Source: Lysobacterales bacterium (GTDB lineage: Bacteria; Pseudomonadota; Gammaproteobacteria; Xanthomonadales; SZUA-5). From it: 64,000 bases of DNA. The translations under genes were made by a program, and so were the position numbers. The stretch is taken from the NCBI GenBank assembly GCA_022844135.1, contig JALHMG010000008.1, positions 62,001-126,000 of the forward strand, written 5' to 3'. How positions within the stretch are numbered: the first letter of the stretch is position 1; each line of letters begins with the position of its first letter. The notes under the pieces are model-generated. The model saw only the letters and a list, made by a program, of their open reading frames with translations, was not told where the DNA came from and made no database searches. Below are positions 1 through 8,445 of this stretch, piece after piece.

Positions 1-912
1 CGGTGTACCGCCTGCAATTGCGCCGCCAGCGGCGGTAAGTCCTCCTCCCAGCATTCTCAAGACGCCCAACGCGCGTGTCCAGTTCGAAGCATCGCTTTGC
101 TGTGAACGATTTTCTTGTGATCCCACGCGTTCAGGTGCGCGGTCATTTTGTGTGTAGCCACTCGGCGGCTGAGCAAGGTGTGCGCCGTTTGTATTCGCTT
201 CGGGAGAGCCGGAAACGTAGGTTATTCGCAGGAAGTTGGGACCATAGCCGCCACACGAGGGAATTCTCGATCCCGTGTAGGTGACGCAGTACCCACTCGG
301 ATCCGTCCCGCTCATCGGGTTGTTCATCAAGTACGAGTATGGATTAAGGCTCTGGCTGTTGGCTGGGAACTGGATGAACGGATCGACCGCGAGGAAACGA
401 CCGAGTTGGTAGTCGTAGGTGCGGCCGTTCATGTGGATCAGACGGGTGTTGTCGAGGTGCTCGTGGTCGGTGAAACCGCGGTTTTGCGGGGGATCGAGAT
501 CGAGGCGGCCACCGATGCGGTCGGTGAAATCTCCGTTGCGTGCTTTCCCGAAAGCGTCGAAGCTGCGGCGTTCGGTGATGGTGCCGGTTGCGTTGCTGAG
601 CGCCACGGTGCTGCCCAGGCGATCGGTGTGGCGATAGGTCACCACTTTGATGCCCGTCGCGGCACTGGCGCCGGTGATGTTGACGATCATTCCGGGCAAG
701 TGGTGGCGATGCTCAACGGCGCCCGCGCGGTAGTTCTTCTCGTATCCGCCTCGGCCGTAGAAAGTCTCCACACCATCGCTCTCGCGATGCCGGAATCGCT
801 GTCCGTCAGGCGAATACGCGAACCGATCCATGCCGCCATTGATGCGCGTCACGCTCCACGGCAGGTTGTCGTGATCGTAAACCGCCGCAAGCGTGTTTCC
901 ACCGACCTGCTT
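1..912 (-). pseudogene. RHS-repeat core protein, C-terminal fragment
   Basis: The minus strand is open from about 912 to the window edge and reads as an RHS/YD-repeat core: a motif like TYRHTDRLGSTVALSN, then RGFTDHEHLDNTRLIHMNGR, YDYQLGRFLAVDPF and NPYSYLMNNPMSGTDPSGY. In RHS proteins this core precedes a variable C-terminal, often toxic, domain. Here about 95 residues of non-core sequence follow DPSGY and run off the window, ending in a Gly/Ala-rich stretch. No start codon or N-terminal region is present. The frame begins inside the 3' end of the neighbouring VOC gene, so this looks like a recombined 5'-truncated remnant. It could still be an RHS 'tip' cassette. The variable end cannot be classified because it is incomplete. 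Confidence 0.75.
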
Positions 913-1310
913 ACGCGAAACACATGTCCATCCGGATGGCGCACGTGCATTTCGCGGACGCCCCATTCCATGTCTGTGGGTGGCCAGGTGATATCGAGGC
1001 CGGCGGCCTGGCATGCGGCGTAAACGGCATCGACATCGTCGACCCAGATCGACATCCACACACCTTTATCGAGCGAATCGTCGCCATCGCGCCCGAAGGT
1101 GCGCGCGATGCCGCTGTTGCCGCGGCTGCCCTGGCCGTCGACGCAGAGGAAGATAGCAACCTCGCCCGAGCACACGCTGCCGAAGGCGGGCGGGTCGCCC
1201 CAGGAAAAGCCGCGCGTCCATCCCCACTGCTCAAACCAGACCATGCTGGCTTCCAGGTCTGATACGTTGAGCACCGGCGTCAGGCCATGCGCGTTGATGG
1301 CGAAGCTCAT
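849..1310 (-). CDS. VOC (glyoxalase/bleomycin-resistance fold) family protein
   Basis: A 153-residue product with the vicinal-oxygen-chelate pattern. The N-terminal half (LTPVLNVSDLEASMVWFEQW) and the C-terminal half (WVDDVDAVYAACQAAGLD, then VRHPDGHVFRVS) are the two beta-alpha-beta modules. Such proteins bind metal or small hydrophobic ligands; the substrate is unknown. The native protein probably ends near HVFRVS. The last 20 or so residues overlap the RHS-core frame at 849-912 and look like read-through into the junction. The start overlaps the stop of the upstream monooxygenase gene (ATGA), so the two are likely co-transcribed. Confidence 0.8.
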   Translation of the reverse strand: MSFAINAHGLTPVLNVSDLEASMVWFEQWGWTRGFSWGDPPAFGSVCSGEVAIFLCVDGQGSRGNSGIARTFGRDGDDSLDKGVWMSIWVDDVDAVYAACQAAGLDITWPPTDMEWGVREMHVRHPDGHVFRVSRSVETRLRRFTITTTCRGA

Positions 1311-1597
1311 GGCTCGGAGACCTCGAAAGACTCGATAACGGGTGCAGCGGTTACAGCGGCACCAACGACCGCGAGAAAGGCTTGCGTGTGTGGCGCCGCC
1401 ATGTGCGCTTCGAAGTCCTCGCGACTTCGGTAACGCTCGGTGGTGGCGATGCGCGTTGGTTGATCCAGCGTTTGCAGCACCTCATATTGCAAACAACCGG
1501 GTTCTATCCGACTGCTGTGCGCCTGGACCCGCGCGGCGGCGGCGACGTGCTCGAAGGCTTCGGGGCGAATGAAGGCGTGGGCAAGCACAATGATCAT
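1307..1597 (-). CDS. Antibiotic-biosynthesis-monooxygenase (ABM) fold protein, YgiN-like
   Basis: A 96-residue protein with the ABM pattern: IIVLAHAFIRPEAFEHVAAA, then EPGCLQYEVLQTLDQPTRI and ERYRSREDFEAHMAAPHTQAF. Members of this small dimeric ferredoxin-like family oxidise quinols or aromatic compounds without cofactors, or degrade haem; the substrate cannot be told here. Its stop overlaps the start of the VOC gene by 4 bases, an operon arrangement often seen for small detoxification enzymes. Confidence 0.82.
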   Translation of the reverse strand: MIIVLAHAFIRPEAFEHVAAAARVQAHSSRIEPGCLQYEVLQTLDQPTRIATTERYRSREDFEAHMAAPHTQAFLAVVGAAVTAAPVIESFEVSEP

Positions 1598-1750
1598 ATG
1601 AGCCTCCGGGATGTTGATGAGTGTGATGGCGATGCTACGACGCGCGCCACAAGATCAGGTGAGCAAGTCTCGATGAGTTGCGCGACAATGCGCCATGGGC
1701 CGGCCATGTCGGATGGCGCCGAAGCGTTCTTGGATGACGGAGTTTTTGCC

Positions 1751-1987
1751 ATGATCAAACTGTTGGATCGCGAAACTGGGGCGCACATCGCCGATATCGA
1801 TGAAACCGATCTTGCCGCATTGGTGGCGGCGCTGGAGGAGGAATCCGGCGACGATCAGGACTACTACATCGACTTGGCGACTTTGCACTTCTTGGCCGAA
1901 TCTGGCGTACGAAACGATCTGGTCAAGACGATGGGCGCGGCACTCGGCGAACGCGAGGGGATGGAGGTGATATGGCAGCGCGGTTGA
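1751..1987 (+). CDS. Small conserved acidic protein (78 aa)
   Basis: An acidic cytoplasmic protein starting MIKLLDRETGAHIADIDETD with a central EEESGDDQDYYID stretch and a GEREGMEV end. It resembles a family of about 75-80-residue proteins sometimes labelled galactosyldiacylglycerol synthase, a name I regard as unreliable. I chose the ATG at 1751 because GGAG lies 8 bases upstream; the frame is open further upstream without better support. Its 3' end overlaps the next gene by 16 bases, suggesting translational coupling. Function unknown. Confidence 0.6.
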   Translation: MIKLLDRETGAHIADIDETDLAALVAALEEESGDDQDYYIDLATLHFLAESGVRNDLVKTMGAALGEREGMEVIWQRG

Positions 1988-2445
1988 TTTTCATGCTCGC
2001 CAGCATGGCGGTCACAACGTCTTCTTGGGCGGGTCTTAATCCCACGGGTTGCACCGATGTCACCGCGATCTCGCCCTTTACACAATTCCGCTACGACCAG
2101 ATCCAGAGCTTTTTTGATGTGCTCATCGATCCCAAAGACCCGATGTCTTCTCAGTGTACGCGCTGCCACGAGGGAGAAATTGGTGCCGCCGGTCTTGGGT
2201 TGTCGGCCGGAACGAGCTATGGCAATCTGGTTGGCGTGCCAAGCGTCGAAACCCCTCTGCTTCGCGTCGCGCCGAACTTGCCAGACCAAAGCTGGCTGTA
2301 CATCAAGATCAATTGCGAATCGCCGGGAGTAGGCACACGAATGCCACAAGACTCTGCGGCGCTGTCGAACACCCAGCAACGCTTCATCTTCGACTGGATA
2401 CGCCTCGGCGCCCCGTTGATGAGGAACGGCTTCGAAGACCGCTGA
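1972..2445 (+). CDS. Secreted protein with one CxxCH motif and a GFE tail
   Basis: A 157-residue product with a signal peptide (ARLIFMLASMAVTTSSWA) and one c-type haem motif, CTRCHEG, near residue 62. It ends ...PLMRNGFEDR, a variant of the NGFE/DGFE tail on several secreted proteins in this window. A strong GGAGGTGAT ribosome site abuts the ATG. The CxxCH and the later W-IK-N pattern resemble the cytochrome-like segments of planctomycete-type cytochrome c domains, so it may be a small periplasmic or surface cytochrome. No distal Met ligand was assigned. Its stop overlaps the start of the downstream oxidoreductase (TGATG). Confidence 0.72.
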   Translation: MAARLIFMLASMAVTTSSWAGLNPTGCTDVTAISPFTQFRYDQIQSFFDVLIDPKDPMSSQCTRCHEGEIGAAGLGLSAGTSYGNLVGVPSVETPLLRVAPNLPDQSWLYIKINCESPGVGTRMPQDSAALSNTQQRFIFDWIRLGAPLMRNGFEDR

Positions 2446-3473
2446 TGCAGCGCATCGTCATCGATCGACCGGGTGGCTACGAGCGACTGCGCCTGATCGA
2501 ATCCGACGATCCTCGGCCGGGTCCCGGTCAGGCGCGCATCCGTGTCGCCGCCGCGGGCGTGAATTACGCGGACGGCATCATTCGCATGGGGCTTTACGAG
2601 TCGGCTAAACGCTTGCACGGCTACCCGATTACGCCGGGATTCGAAGTTGCTGGTGAGATCGATGCGTTAGGGCAGGGCGTCGATACGTTTCGGATTGGCG
2701 ATCGGGTACTTGCGTTGACGCTGTTCGGCGGCTACACGAGCCACATTGTGCTCGATGTCGATCGCGTGTTTGCCTGCCCGGCGCGTTTGTCGCTCGCCCA
2801 GGCGGCGGCATTGCCGACGGTGTTTTTGACAGCGTGGTGGATGGTCCATGAGCAACAACGTGCGCGCAGCGGCGATCGCTGGCTGGTGCACTCGGCGGCG
2901 GGTGGTGTGGGCGGCGCGTTGGTGCAACTCGGGAAGCTTGCTGGCGCAAGCGTGATCGGCATTGTTGGCCAGGCACATAAGCTGGCGACGGCGCAGGCGC
3001 AGGGTTGCGATGTCGCAATCGACAAATCCGCAAGCGACTGGGTGGTAGCTGCGCGTGCAGCTGCGCCTGAAGGTTTCCAGTCGATCTACGATGCCAACGG
3101 CGTGTCTACGCTGAGCGACAGCTATCGGTTGTTGGCGCCGACCGGCCGGCTGTGCATCTACGGCTTTGCCTCGATGTTGCCGCGCAACGGCCGATTGAAT
3201 TGGCTGGCTTTGGCGCGCGATTGGCTGGCGACGCCGCGCTTCAATCCGCTGAATCTGACGCGCGATAACAAGAGCGTGCTGGCCTGCAACCTGAGTTTCT
3301 TGTCGAACGAAAAAGCGCGTTTGCTCGAAGGAATGCGCTGGTTGCTGGAGCGTTTCGAGGATGGACGATTGGTGCCGCCGACCGTCAACGAATTCCCGCT
3401 GGCGCGCGCCGCCGACGCGCAGCGTGCGATTGAGAGCGGCTCGACGGTGGGCAAGCTCGTGCTCGTGCCATAA
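2445..3473 (+). CDS. Quinone-oxidoreductase-like MDR family enzyme
   Basis: A 342-residue zinc-independent medium-chain dehydrogenase/reductase. The catalytic N-terminal domain contains AAGVNYADGIIRMGLY, TPGFEVAGEIDALG and DRVLALTLFGGYT. The nucleotide-binding motif HSAAGGVGGALVQLGK sits near residue 145, and the Rossmann domain and C-terminal ...VGKLVLVP follow. No structural-zinc cysteines are seen. The spacing resembles VAT-1/quinone oxidoreductases that use NADPH on quinones or enals. The ATG at 2445 is chosen because it overlaps the preceding stop as TGATG; an upstream in-frame extension would overlap the CxxCH gene. Confidence 0.85.
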   Translation: MQRIVIDRPGGYERLRLIESDDPRPGPGQARIRVAAAGVNYADGIIRMGLYESAKRLHGYPITPGFEVAGEIDALGQGVDTFRIGDRVLALTLFGGYTSHIVLDVDRVFACPARLSLAQAAALPTVFLTAWWMVHEQQRARSGDRWLVHSAAGGVGGALVQLGKLAGASVIGIVGQAHKLATAQAQGCDVAIDKSASDWVVAARAAAPEGFQSIYDANGVSTLSDSYRLLAPTGRLCIYGFASMLPRNGRLNWLALARDWLATPRFNPLNLTRDNKSVLACNLSFLSNEKARLLEGMRWLLERFEDGRLVPPTVNEFPLARAADAQRAIESGSTVGKLVLVP

Positions 3474-3484
3474 GCTCGAACTTT

Positions 3485-3609
3485 GATCGCGCCAGGCGCG
3501 ACGCTTTTGATTTCTTACGAACCTGACTGCCAATTGCGCCTCGCCATGGCGCGACGCGCTTGACTCCTTCCGAACCGACCAGCGGACAGCGTCACGCCAT
3601 GGCACGACA
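3485..3609 (+). repeat. Cluster of three palindromic intergenic repeats
   Basis: Three related units lie between the convergent genes: TCGCGCCAGGCGCGACG at about 3486, TCGCCATGGCGCGACG at about 3541 and TCACGCCATGGCACGAC at about 3591. Each is self-complementary around CCATGG or an equivalent centre, and they are spaced about 50-55 bases apart with similar connecting sequence. The same core occurs at 18139 and 20591. The position between two convergent 3' ends fits a REP-like repeat or bidirectional terminator. Confidence 0.6.
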
Positions 3610-3716
3610 CACGAAAGCGCTGGCGGGCCGAGGAGGACCACTTTGCTGCCCGGTGCGGCGCCTCTGACGCCGCCCGGTCCAGCCGCGCAGCTTTCGCTGC
3701 ACGATGTTGTTTTCGA

Positions 3717-5216
3717 TCACGGAGCCGGAATGACGCCGACGGCGCCCGGTCGCGGTGTTTGCAGGTAAGGGAACGTGGTGCGGAATTGCGAGGCGTTGAC
3801 TTCCACACCGTCGACCAGCGGCGCGGCTCCTGAAGGATTCGCCATCGGGTCGGGCGGCAGCAGCGCGCCCATGAACACGCGCAACAGAATGTCGACAACG
3901 TCGTCGCCTGGACGGCGGCCGTTGGGGAACCCGGCGGCATCCGACGGCGTACCTATAACGCCCAACCTATTCTGGGTCGCTGCTGGCGTTACCGCAGTAC
4001 TGGTATTCAATCGCAACATTTCCGATGGCGTCACGCCGCTAACCTGATTGAGTCCCATCACCCCGGTGAGTGCGGCGGCCACCAGGTCGGCGCGCGGAAA
4101 AGTGTTGGGTGCTCCTGCGCCAAACAGAATCTCGATCAGCTCCGGCAACGTCGGTCGCTGAACGTAGGTGATGAACTGACCATCGTTGCGTGGTTCCGAG
4201 GCATTGAAACGATCCTTGTCGCCGATGCCGATCACCAATTCGTTAACGAGCGGCGTACCGAGGCGCGAAACCTGTACGAAAGCGCCGCCTTCCACAGCGG
4301 CAGCAGGACCTGCAGCACTGCCGGTGGTGGACGTGCCAGCTGGTGTGCCGTTTAACGTTCGCGCGCGACGCAGGCTTGCTGTAGTCCAGCCGCCGATGAT
4401 CGGTTGTGTGCCAGTCAGACAACTGATCGGCAATTCCAGGGCGATTGTCGTGACGTTTTTGTTGACCACATCGTCCAGCCCTGCAATGCCATTTGCGGGC
4501 CCAAGTGGATTCAAGTTGACCAGATCGAAAACCTCACCGAGCGGCAGGCGGAAACCATCGTTGCGCTGCCCGACGAAGACGCGACCATTGGTGGCGCAGC
4601 CCGGCACTGAGATCGGGAAGATATGGCTATCGGCGTAAGCCTCGTAGGTCGCGAAGGTTTTTTCGCCGATGTTATCGAGCGGTTTGCGGAAAATGGTGGA
4701 GCCACCATCGCTGGGGTTGGTTGCAAGCTGCGGCGCGGCCGCGCGGCGTGGACCGCGGATCACACCCACCGTGTAGGTTTCCCGAAGATTCTTGAGCGCA
4801 TCGCCGGCATCCGGTGTTGCGCCGACGATTCGGCCCAGTGACAGCAGCGGCACCGGTACCTGAACGCCGTCGACCGCGATCGAAGCATTCTGATAGGCAT
4901 TGTTGACCCTGATCTGGAACGTGAGGTCCTCGATGGCGTTGGCGTCGTTGTCGATGTGGATTTCGTAAACCGCCTCGGGGTCCAGCGTGAAGTAATTCGG
5001 GCCGCCAAAGGAATCTTGCAGCGGCTGATAGTTGGCGATCAGCGTTACAAAATCGCTGCGTCCCGTTTCGTAGCTGCGGAACATATAGAAGTCGGTTCCG
5101 TCGACTTTGGGGTGCTCGGTAATGAACGGCGCTTCGCGATGGCTGGAAGCCTGGACGCTGTTGCCAATGGCCGCCAGCGAGAGCAACAGACTGGCGGTAA
5201 GCAGCTTGGTTTTCAT
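3717..5216 (-). CDS. DUF4331 secreted protein
   Basis: A 499-residue protein with a clear signal peptide (KTKLLTASLLLSLAAIGNSVQA) followed by SSHREAPFITEHPKVDGTDF and YMFRSYETGR, the hallmark start of DUF4331 proteins. Later motifs NYFTLDPEAVYEIHIDNDAN and PTLPELIEILFGAGAPNTFPR also match the family. It is exported; biochemical function is unknown. GGAG lies 7 bases before the ATG. It has no GFE tail. The DUF4394 gene lies immediately upstream on the same strand with a 74-base gap, and the two are probably co-expressed. Confidence 0.88.
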   Translation of the reverse strand: MKTKLLTASLLLSLAAIGNSVQASSHREAPFITEHPKVDGTDFYMFRSYETGRSDFVTLIANYQPLQDSFGGPNYFTLDPEAVYEIHIDNDANAIEDLTFQIRVNNAYQNASIAVDGVQVPVPLLSLGRIVGATPDAGDALKNLRETYTVGVIRGPRRAAAPQLATNPSDGGSTIFRKPLDNIGEKTFATYEAYADSHIFPISVPGCATNGRVFVGQRNDGFRLPLGEVFDLVNLNPLGPANGIAGLDDVVNKNVTTIALELPISCLTGTQPIIGGWTTASLRRARTLNGTPAGTSTTGSAAGPAAAVEGGAFVQVSRLGTPLVNELVIGIGDKDRFNASEPRNDGQFITYVQRPTLPELIEILFGAGAPNTFPRADLVAAALTGVMGLNQVSGVTPSEMLRLNTSTAVTPAATQNRLGVIGTPSDAAGFPNGRRPGDDVVDILLRVFMGALLPPDPMANPSGAAPLVDGVEVNASQFRTTFPYLQTPRPGAVGVIPAP

Positions 5217-5290
5217 GACTCATCTCCAATTGGTGATATGACGGAGGTTTGCAGGCAAAAAATGCTTCTATCGAAACAGGGTTCAGTGGC

Positions 5291-7393
5291 TCACTCGAAG
5301 CCATCGCTGAAGATCGGGTCGCCACGATCGAGGATGGTCACGGTCAACGTCACGGGAGCTGCGAATGCGCCATTCAGAGTCACGGTGAACGTCTCATTCG
5401 GCTCATTGAGTGAGTCTTCGAGAATCGGGATTTGGATCGCCGCTTGCGGGTTGCCGGCGCGCACGAAAACTGTGCCTTGAGTTGCCGTGTAGTCCTGCCC
5501 GGCAACTGCGGTGCCGTTCGATGTGCTGAAATGCACCGGTGCGCTGCCGCCTTGAAGCAGCAGAATGCTCAACGTCGCTGGCGAGCCTTCGTTCACCGAT
5601 GCATTCGCGACATCGAAGCCGACCGCAATCGGCGCGTTGTAGACCGAAAGGCTCGTAAGCGATGGCGCGTCGCCACCGATCGGGCCCAGCGACTGCACCA
5701 TTGCATTGGCGAGATTCAGTTCATACAGTGCCGGAGCGTTGCTCAGATTGTTGGCGGTGAAGTATCCGAAGCCGAACGCTGGGAGGTTCGCGCCGGTGCC
5801 GGCGGGGCCCGGTGGAATATCGAAGCCGGTGTCGCCATTCAGCACAAATGGGTCGGAGCCCACCATTAGCGGCATGAGCATGGTCTGCACGCCCGAGTTC
5901 GGCGGGTTCTGAACGTACAGACGCCCGAAGGTCTGATCCAATGTGTACTGCGTCGTGAACGGCGGACTCGCCCAGTTCGACGTGTACGCCGCGCCAACGA
6001 TCTGAGTGCCAAATTCCGCCTGCACCGAGGCGTCGGGATTGACACCATTGGCTGGGTTCGTGTCGCTGTCTATCGGCGCACCATCGATGGGATTAGCGCG
6101 TGCATTCAAGCCCGACGCATCGACAATGCGGATGCGATCGACAAATGGGTTGAAATCGAGAGATACGGGCAAATCGCTAAGATCGATTGGGACACCGTTT
6201 GTGTCGACATAGGCAATGCGCCCTGGAGCACCGACAGGCGTTGCCATTGCACTGGGCGTGGGAGTCCCCGGTGTTTGTGGTTCCAGAATGTAGATCGTGC
6301 CGCGATCTCTATCGGCATCGATGCCAAGCGCATACAGCTGGCCAGTGGACGGACGCATATCGAATCCGACGAGGCGTTCGCCAGCGACGACGCCGGTGAC
6401 ATTCGCCTGGGCTACCGTTCCCGGTGTCGCGAAGGCAAATCGATTGAATCGCGTACCGCTCAGCGACAGGGCGTTAACCGTCGCTGGAAGATTGAACACC
6501 GCAACATCGACGATGTTCAATCCGCCGACATTCGCCAGCAGTGTGGCCACGCCATCGGCGAGATTGAGCCGATACAGGCGCGACTGGCCGGCCACTGTGA
6601 GCGCCGCCACGGCGCGCCCCGCGCCAGGCATTCCTGATGCGGTGGCGTTGATGCCGGGCTCGATATCCAGGCCGCCGGCAGCGGCGAAGTTCAGTGGCAC
6701 GCCAGCGCTGGTGACCGCAAGCGGACTGACCAGCGTGCCAGCATTCGGTGGGTTCTGAATGTACAGCGTGTCGTTGTTGTGATCGAGCGCGTATTGCGTG
6801 GTGATCGTGGTGTTGATGACGTTATTGGTGTACGCGGTAGCCATTGTGCCGCCAGCGCCGCCGTTGAGATTGGCGTCGGGGTTGACCCCCGCCGGCGGCG
6901 TGACGGTGTTGTTGAAGTTGCCGTCGATCAACGCGCCGTTGTTGGGATTCATGCGGAAGTTGAGGCCATTGCTGGCAACAACCCGCAGGCGATCGACCGT
7001 GGGGTTGAAGTCGATATCGAAGGACTGCGCAAAAATAGGCAACGGCGCGCCGCTGGCATCGACAAAGCTCCCCGCAGCGCCGACCGAAGTTGCGCGCACC
7101 GTCGAGCCGAAAGTGTCCAGGTGGTAGAGATTCACGGTGCCGAGTTTGGGATTGTGCGCGAGCCCGTACAGGCGCCCGGTTTGCGGCCGTACGTCGATGG
7201 CTACCAGCACGTCGTCCTCGGCCAAGCCCAGGATCGGCAGCACTGGTGCCGGGTTTTGCGCAGCACTGTCGATTACGAACGACAACCCCTGATCAGCAGT
7301 GAGTAAGGCATACGCAGTGGTTTGCGCCACTGCCGGCATCGCAGCCAGCAATGCGCTGGCCAGTGCCAGAGGCACGAGCGGTTTTCGATTCAC
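5291..7393 (-). CDS. Secreted DUF4394 x2 + Calx-beta protein with DGFE tail
   Basis: About 700 residues. A signal peptide (NRKPLVPLALASALLAAMPAVAQ) precedes two tandem DUF4394 modules of about 250 residues, each with a VAIDVRP/GFDMRPSTGQLYALG start, a FDIDFNPTVDRLRVV/SLDFNPFVDRIRIV centre and a GVNPDA segment. A Calx-beta domain follows (ATLSILLLQGGSAPVHFSTS, then DYTATQGTV and EPNETFTVTLNGA), and the protein ends IFSDGFE. I chose GTG at 7393 because GGAG sits 6 bases upstream and the signal peptide is then compact; ATG at 7403-7405 is the alternative. Probably a surface or extracellular beta-structured protein. Confidence 0.82.
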   Translation of the reverse strand: MNRKPLVPLALASALLAAMPAVAQTTAYALLTADQGLSFVIDSAAQNPAPVLPILGLAEDDVLVAIDVRPQTGRLYGLAHNPKLGTVNLYHLDTFGSTVRATSVGAAGSFVDASGAPLPIFAQSFDIDFNPTVDRLRVVASNGLNFRMNPNNGALIDGNFNNTVTPPAGVNPDANLNGGAGGTMATAYTNNVINTTITTQYALDHNNDTLYIQNPPNAGTLVSPLAVTSAGVPLNFAAAGGLDIEPGINATASGMPGAGRAVAALTVAGQSRLYRLNLADGVATLLANVGGLNIVDVAVFNLPATVNALSLSGTRFNRFAFATPGTVAQANVTGVVAGERLVGFDMRPSTGQLYALGIDADRDRGTIYILEPQTPGTPTPSAMATPVGAPGRIAYVDTNGVPIDLSDLPVSLDFNPFVDRIRIVDASGLNARANPIDGAPIDSDTNPANGVNPDASVQAEFGTQIVGAAYTSNWASPPFTTQYTLDQTFGRLYVQNPPNSGVQTMLMPLMVGSDPFVLNGDTGFDIPPGPAGTGANLPAFGFGYFTANNLSNAPALYELNLANAMVQSLGPIGGDAPSLTSLSVYNAPIAVGFDVANASVNEGSPATLSILLLQGGSAPVHFSTSNGTAVAGQDYTATQGTVFVRAGNPQAAIQIPILEDSLNEPNETFTVTLNGAFAAPVTLTVTILDRGDPIFSDGFE

Positions 7394-7783
7394 GAGTGAC
7401 TCCATTGGGTGAGTGGAGAAGCGATGGCGCCAGAGACATGAAGCGCCCTGGAAAACAGCAACAACGAACAACGCGGATTTGAGCGAATGAGGGGCTTGGC
7501 GGGCGCTGGCGCGATGGCTCGGACGCCGATCGGCAGCGGTGGCAATGGCGACGCCAAGGGCGTCTTTCGTAGCTGCCGAAACGTCGTTTTGTATTGACCA
7601 GGAATTCGACGATCTGCTCGTCGCATGCGCGAAGCTAGTCCGCTGCACTCCTAAACATGGCACGTCGAGTGACATGTCCCATCCAGTTTTTCGGGAAGCT
7701 ACTGCACATACGTAAGCGCCCGACGATTGGATGCAGGTCGCGTTGGCGATGGCGCTCTTGAGAGCGCTCGGCCCGTGCGTTTC
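7394..7783. other. Intergenic region upstream of the DUF4394 gene
   Basis: I see no convincing gene here. Reading frames are short with atypical composition. It should hold the promoter of the DUF4394-DUF4331 pair, but I could not recognise a consensus promoter. The left end of the relic zone begins at 7784. Confidence 0.4.
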
Positions 7784-7975
7784 TCACCTCAGGGCGATGT
7801 CGGCAATCAAGTCGTTGTTGGTGATAGTGCCGGTGCCGCGTGCGGTGCTCGCGGTGACGGCCGGCAGCGAGTCCATGCCAAGATCTACGAAGAAGTTCTC
7901 ATCCAACGCCAGCGTGTCGTCGCCGCTGACAGCGATCGTGATCGGGCGCGTTTCACCGGTGGTCCGCCACGGAAA
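7784..7975 (-). pseudogene. Calx-beta domain relic
   Basis: The minus strand reads GETRPITIAVSGDDTLALDE, then NFFVDL and a GTGTITNND end, and terminates at 7784. This is the second half of a Calx-beta domain. No start or upstream half is present: at about 7971 the sequence switches abruptly to a relic of another gene on the opposite strand. It is a truncated gene end left by rearrangement. Confidence 0.65.
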
Positions 7976-8232
7976 TCATCGGCGTGTGGCGCGGTGCCGA
8001 TGGCAGCATGAACTTCAATGGCATCCAGAATACCGGCGCCAACAGCTACTACGACAAATCGGCCCCGCTAGCCATCGCTGTGCTACCCCGACTCTCCCCC
8101 GATGAGCCGCCGCTCTATCTGCTGCAGTCCTTTTCCTGGACCCAGACCCAAGAAATCCGCAGGTTCCTGGAGGCCAGCCGCGCGATTCGAGAGGCCGCCG
8201 AACAGAGGGGTCCTATCTGGGCGGCTCAATGA
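7972..8232 (+). pseudogene. Relic of the C-terminal end of the gene at 11085-12305
   Basis: The plus strand encodes 86 residues from IIGVWRGADGSMNFNGIQNT to EQRGPIWAAQ. They align without gaps to the last 86 residues of the 11085-12305 product (IIGVWRDANGEMSFNGIQHT ... EGRPIWAAQ), with about 20 substitutions. Nothing upstream of this point is shared. It is a 3' gene fragment, presumably from an old partial duplication or recombination between paralogous loci. Confidence 0.8.
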
Positions 8233-8347
8233 TCGCCGGGCTCTGATGACCGCGCTACTCGCGGTCCAACGCCAGCCATCGCGGAACGAAGGTGTCGCCA
8301 TTCAGTCGTTGTCTCCAAGAGACGGTTGTCGGACAGAGGCGCCGGGT

Positions 8348-8412
8348 TCACGGCCAACCACCGGCGCTGCCGTCTTTGAATCCACTGGCCATCACTCCGG
8401 CCGCGATTCCTG
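8348..8412 (-). pseudogene. Probable relic of the 3' end of the gene at 12345-14603
   Basis: The minus strand reads GVMASGFKDGSAGGWP then stop, resembling the end of the 12345-14603 product (GVVFASGFESSGGGGCP). The adjacent relic at 7972-8232 matches the end of the gene convergent with it, so the pair reproduces the convergent-gene layout of 12.0-12.4 kb. The intervening sequence is diverged. The assignment relies on synteny as much as on identity. Confidence 0.45.
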
Positions 8413-8445
8413 ATGGCGCAGGGCGCCCCAAGTGGCTCTGGCGGT

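Noticed and set aside
2667-3641. 324-codon minus-strand frame
   Set aside because: Antisense to the quinone-oxidoreductase gene; no domain match.
7727-8105. Overlapping plus-strand frames with modest length
   Set aside because: They are antisense to, or frameshifted against, the Calx-beta relic and cross the relic junction; no family pattern.
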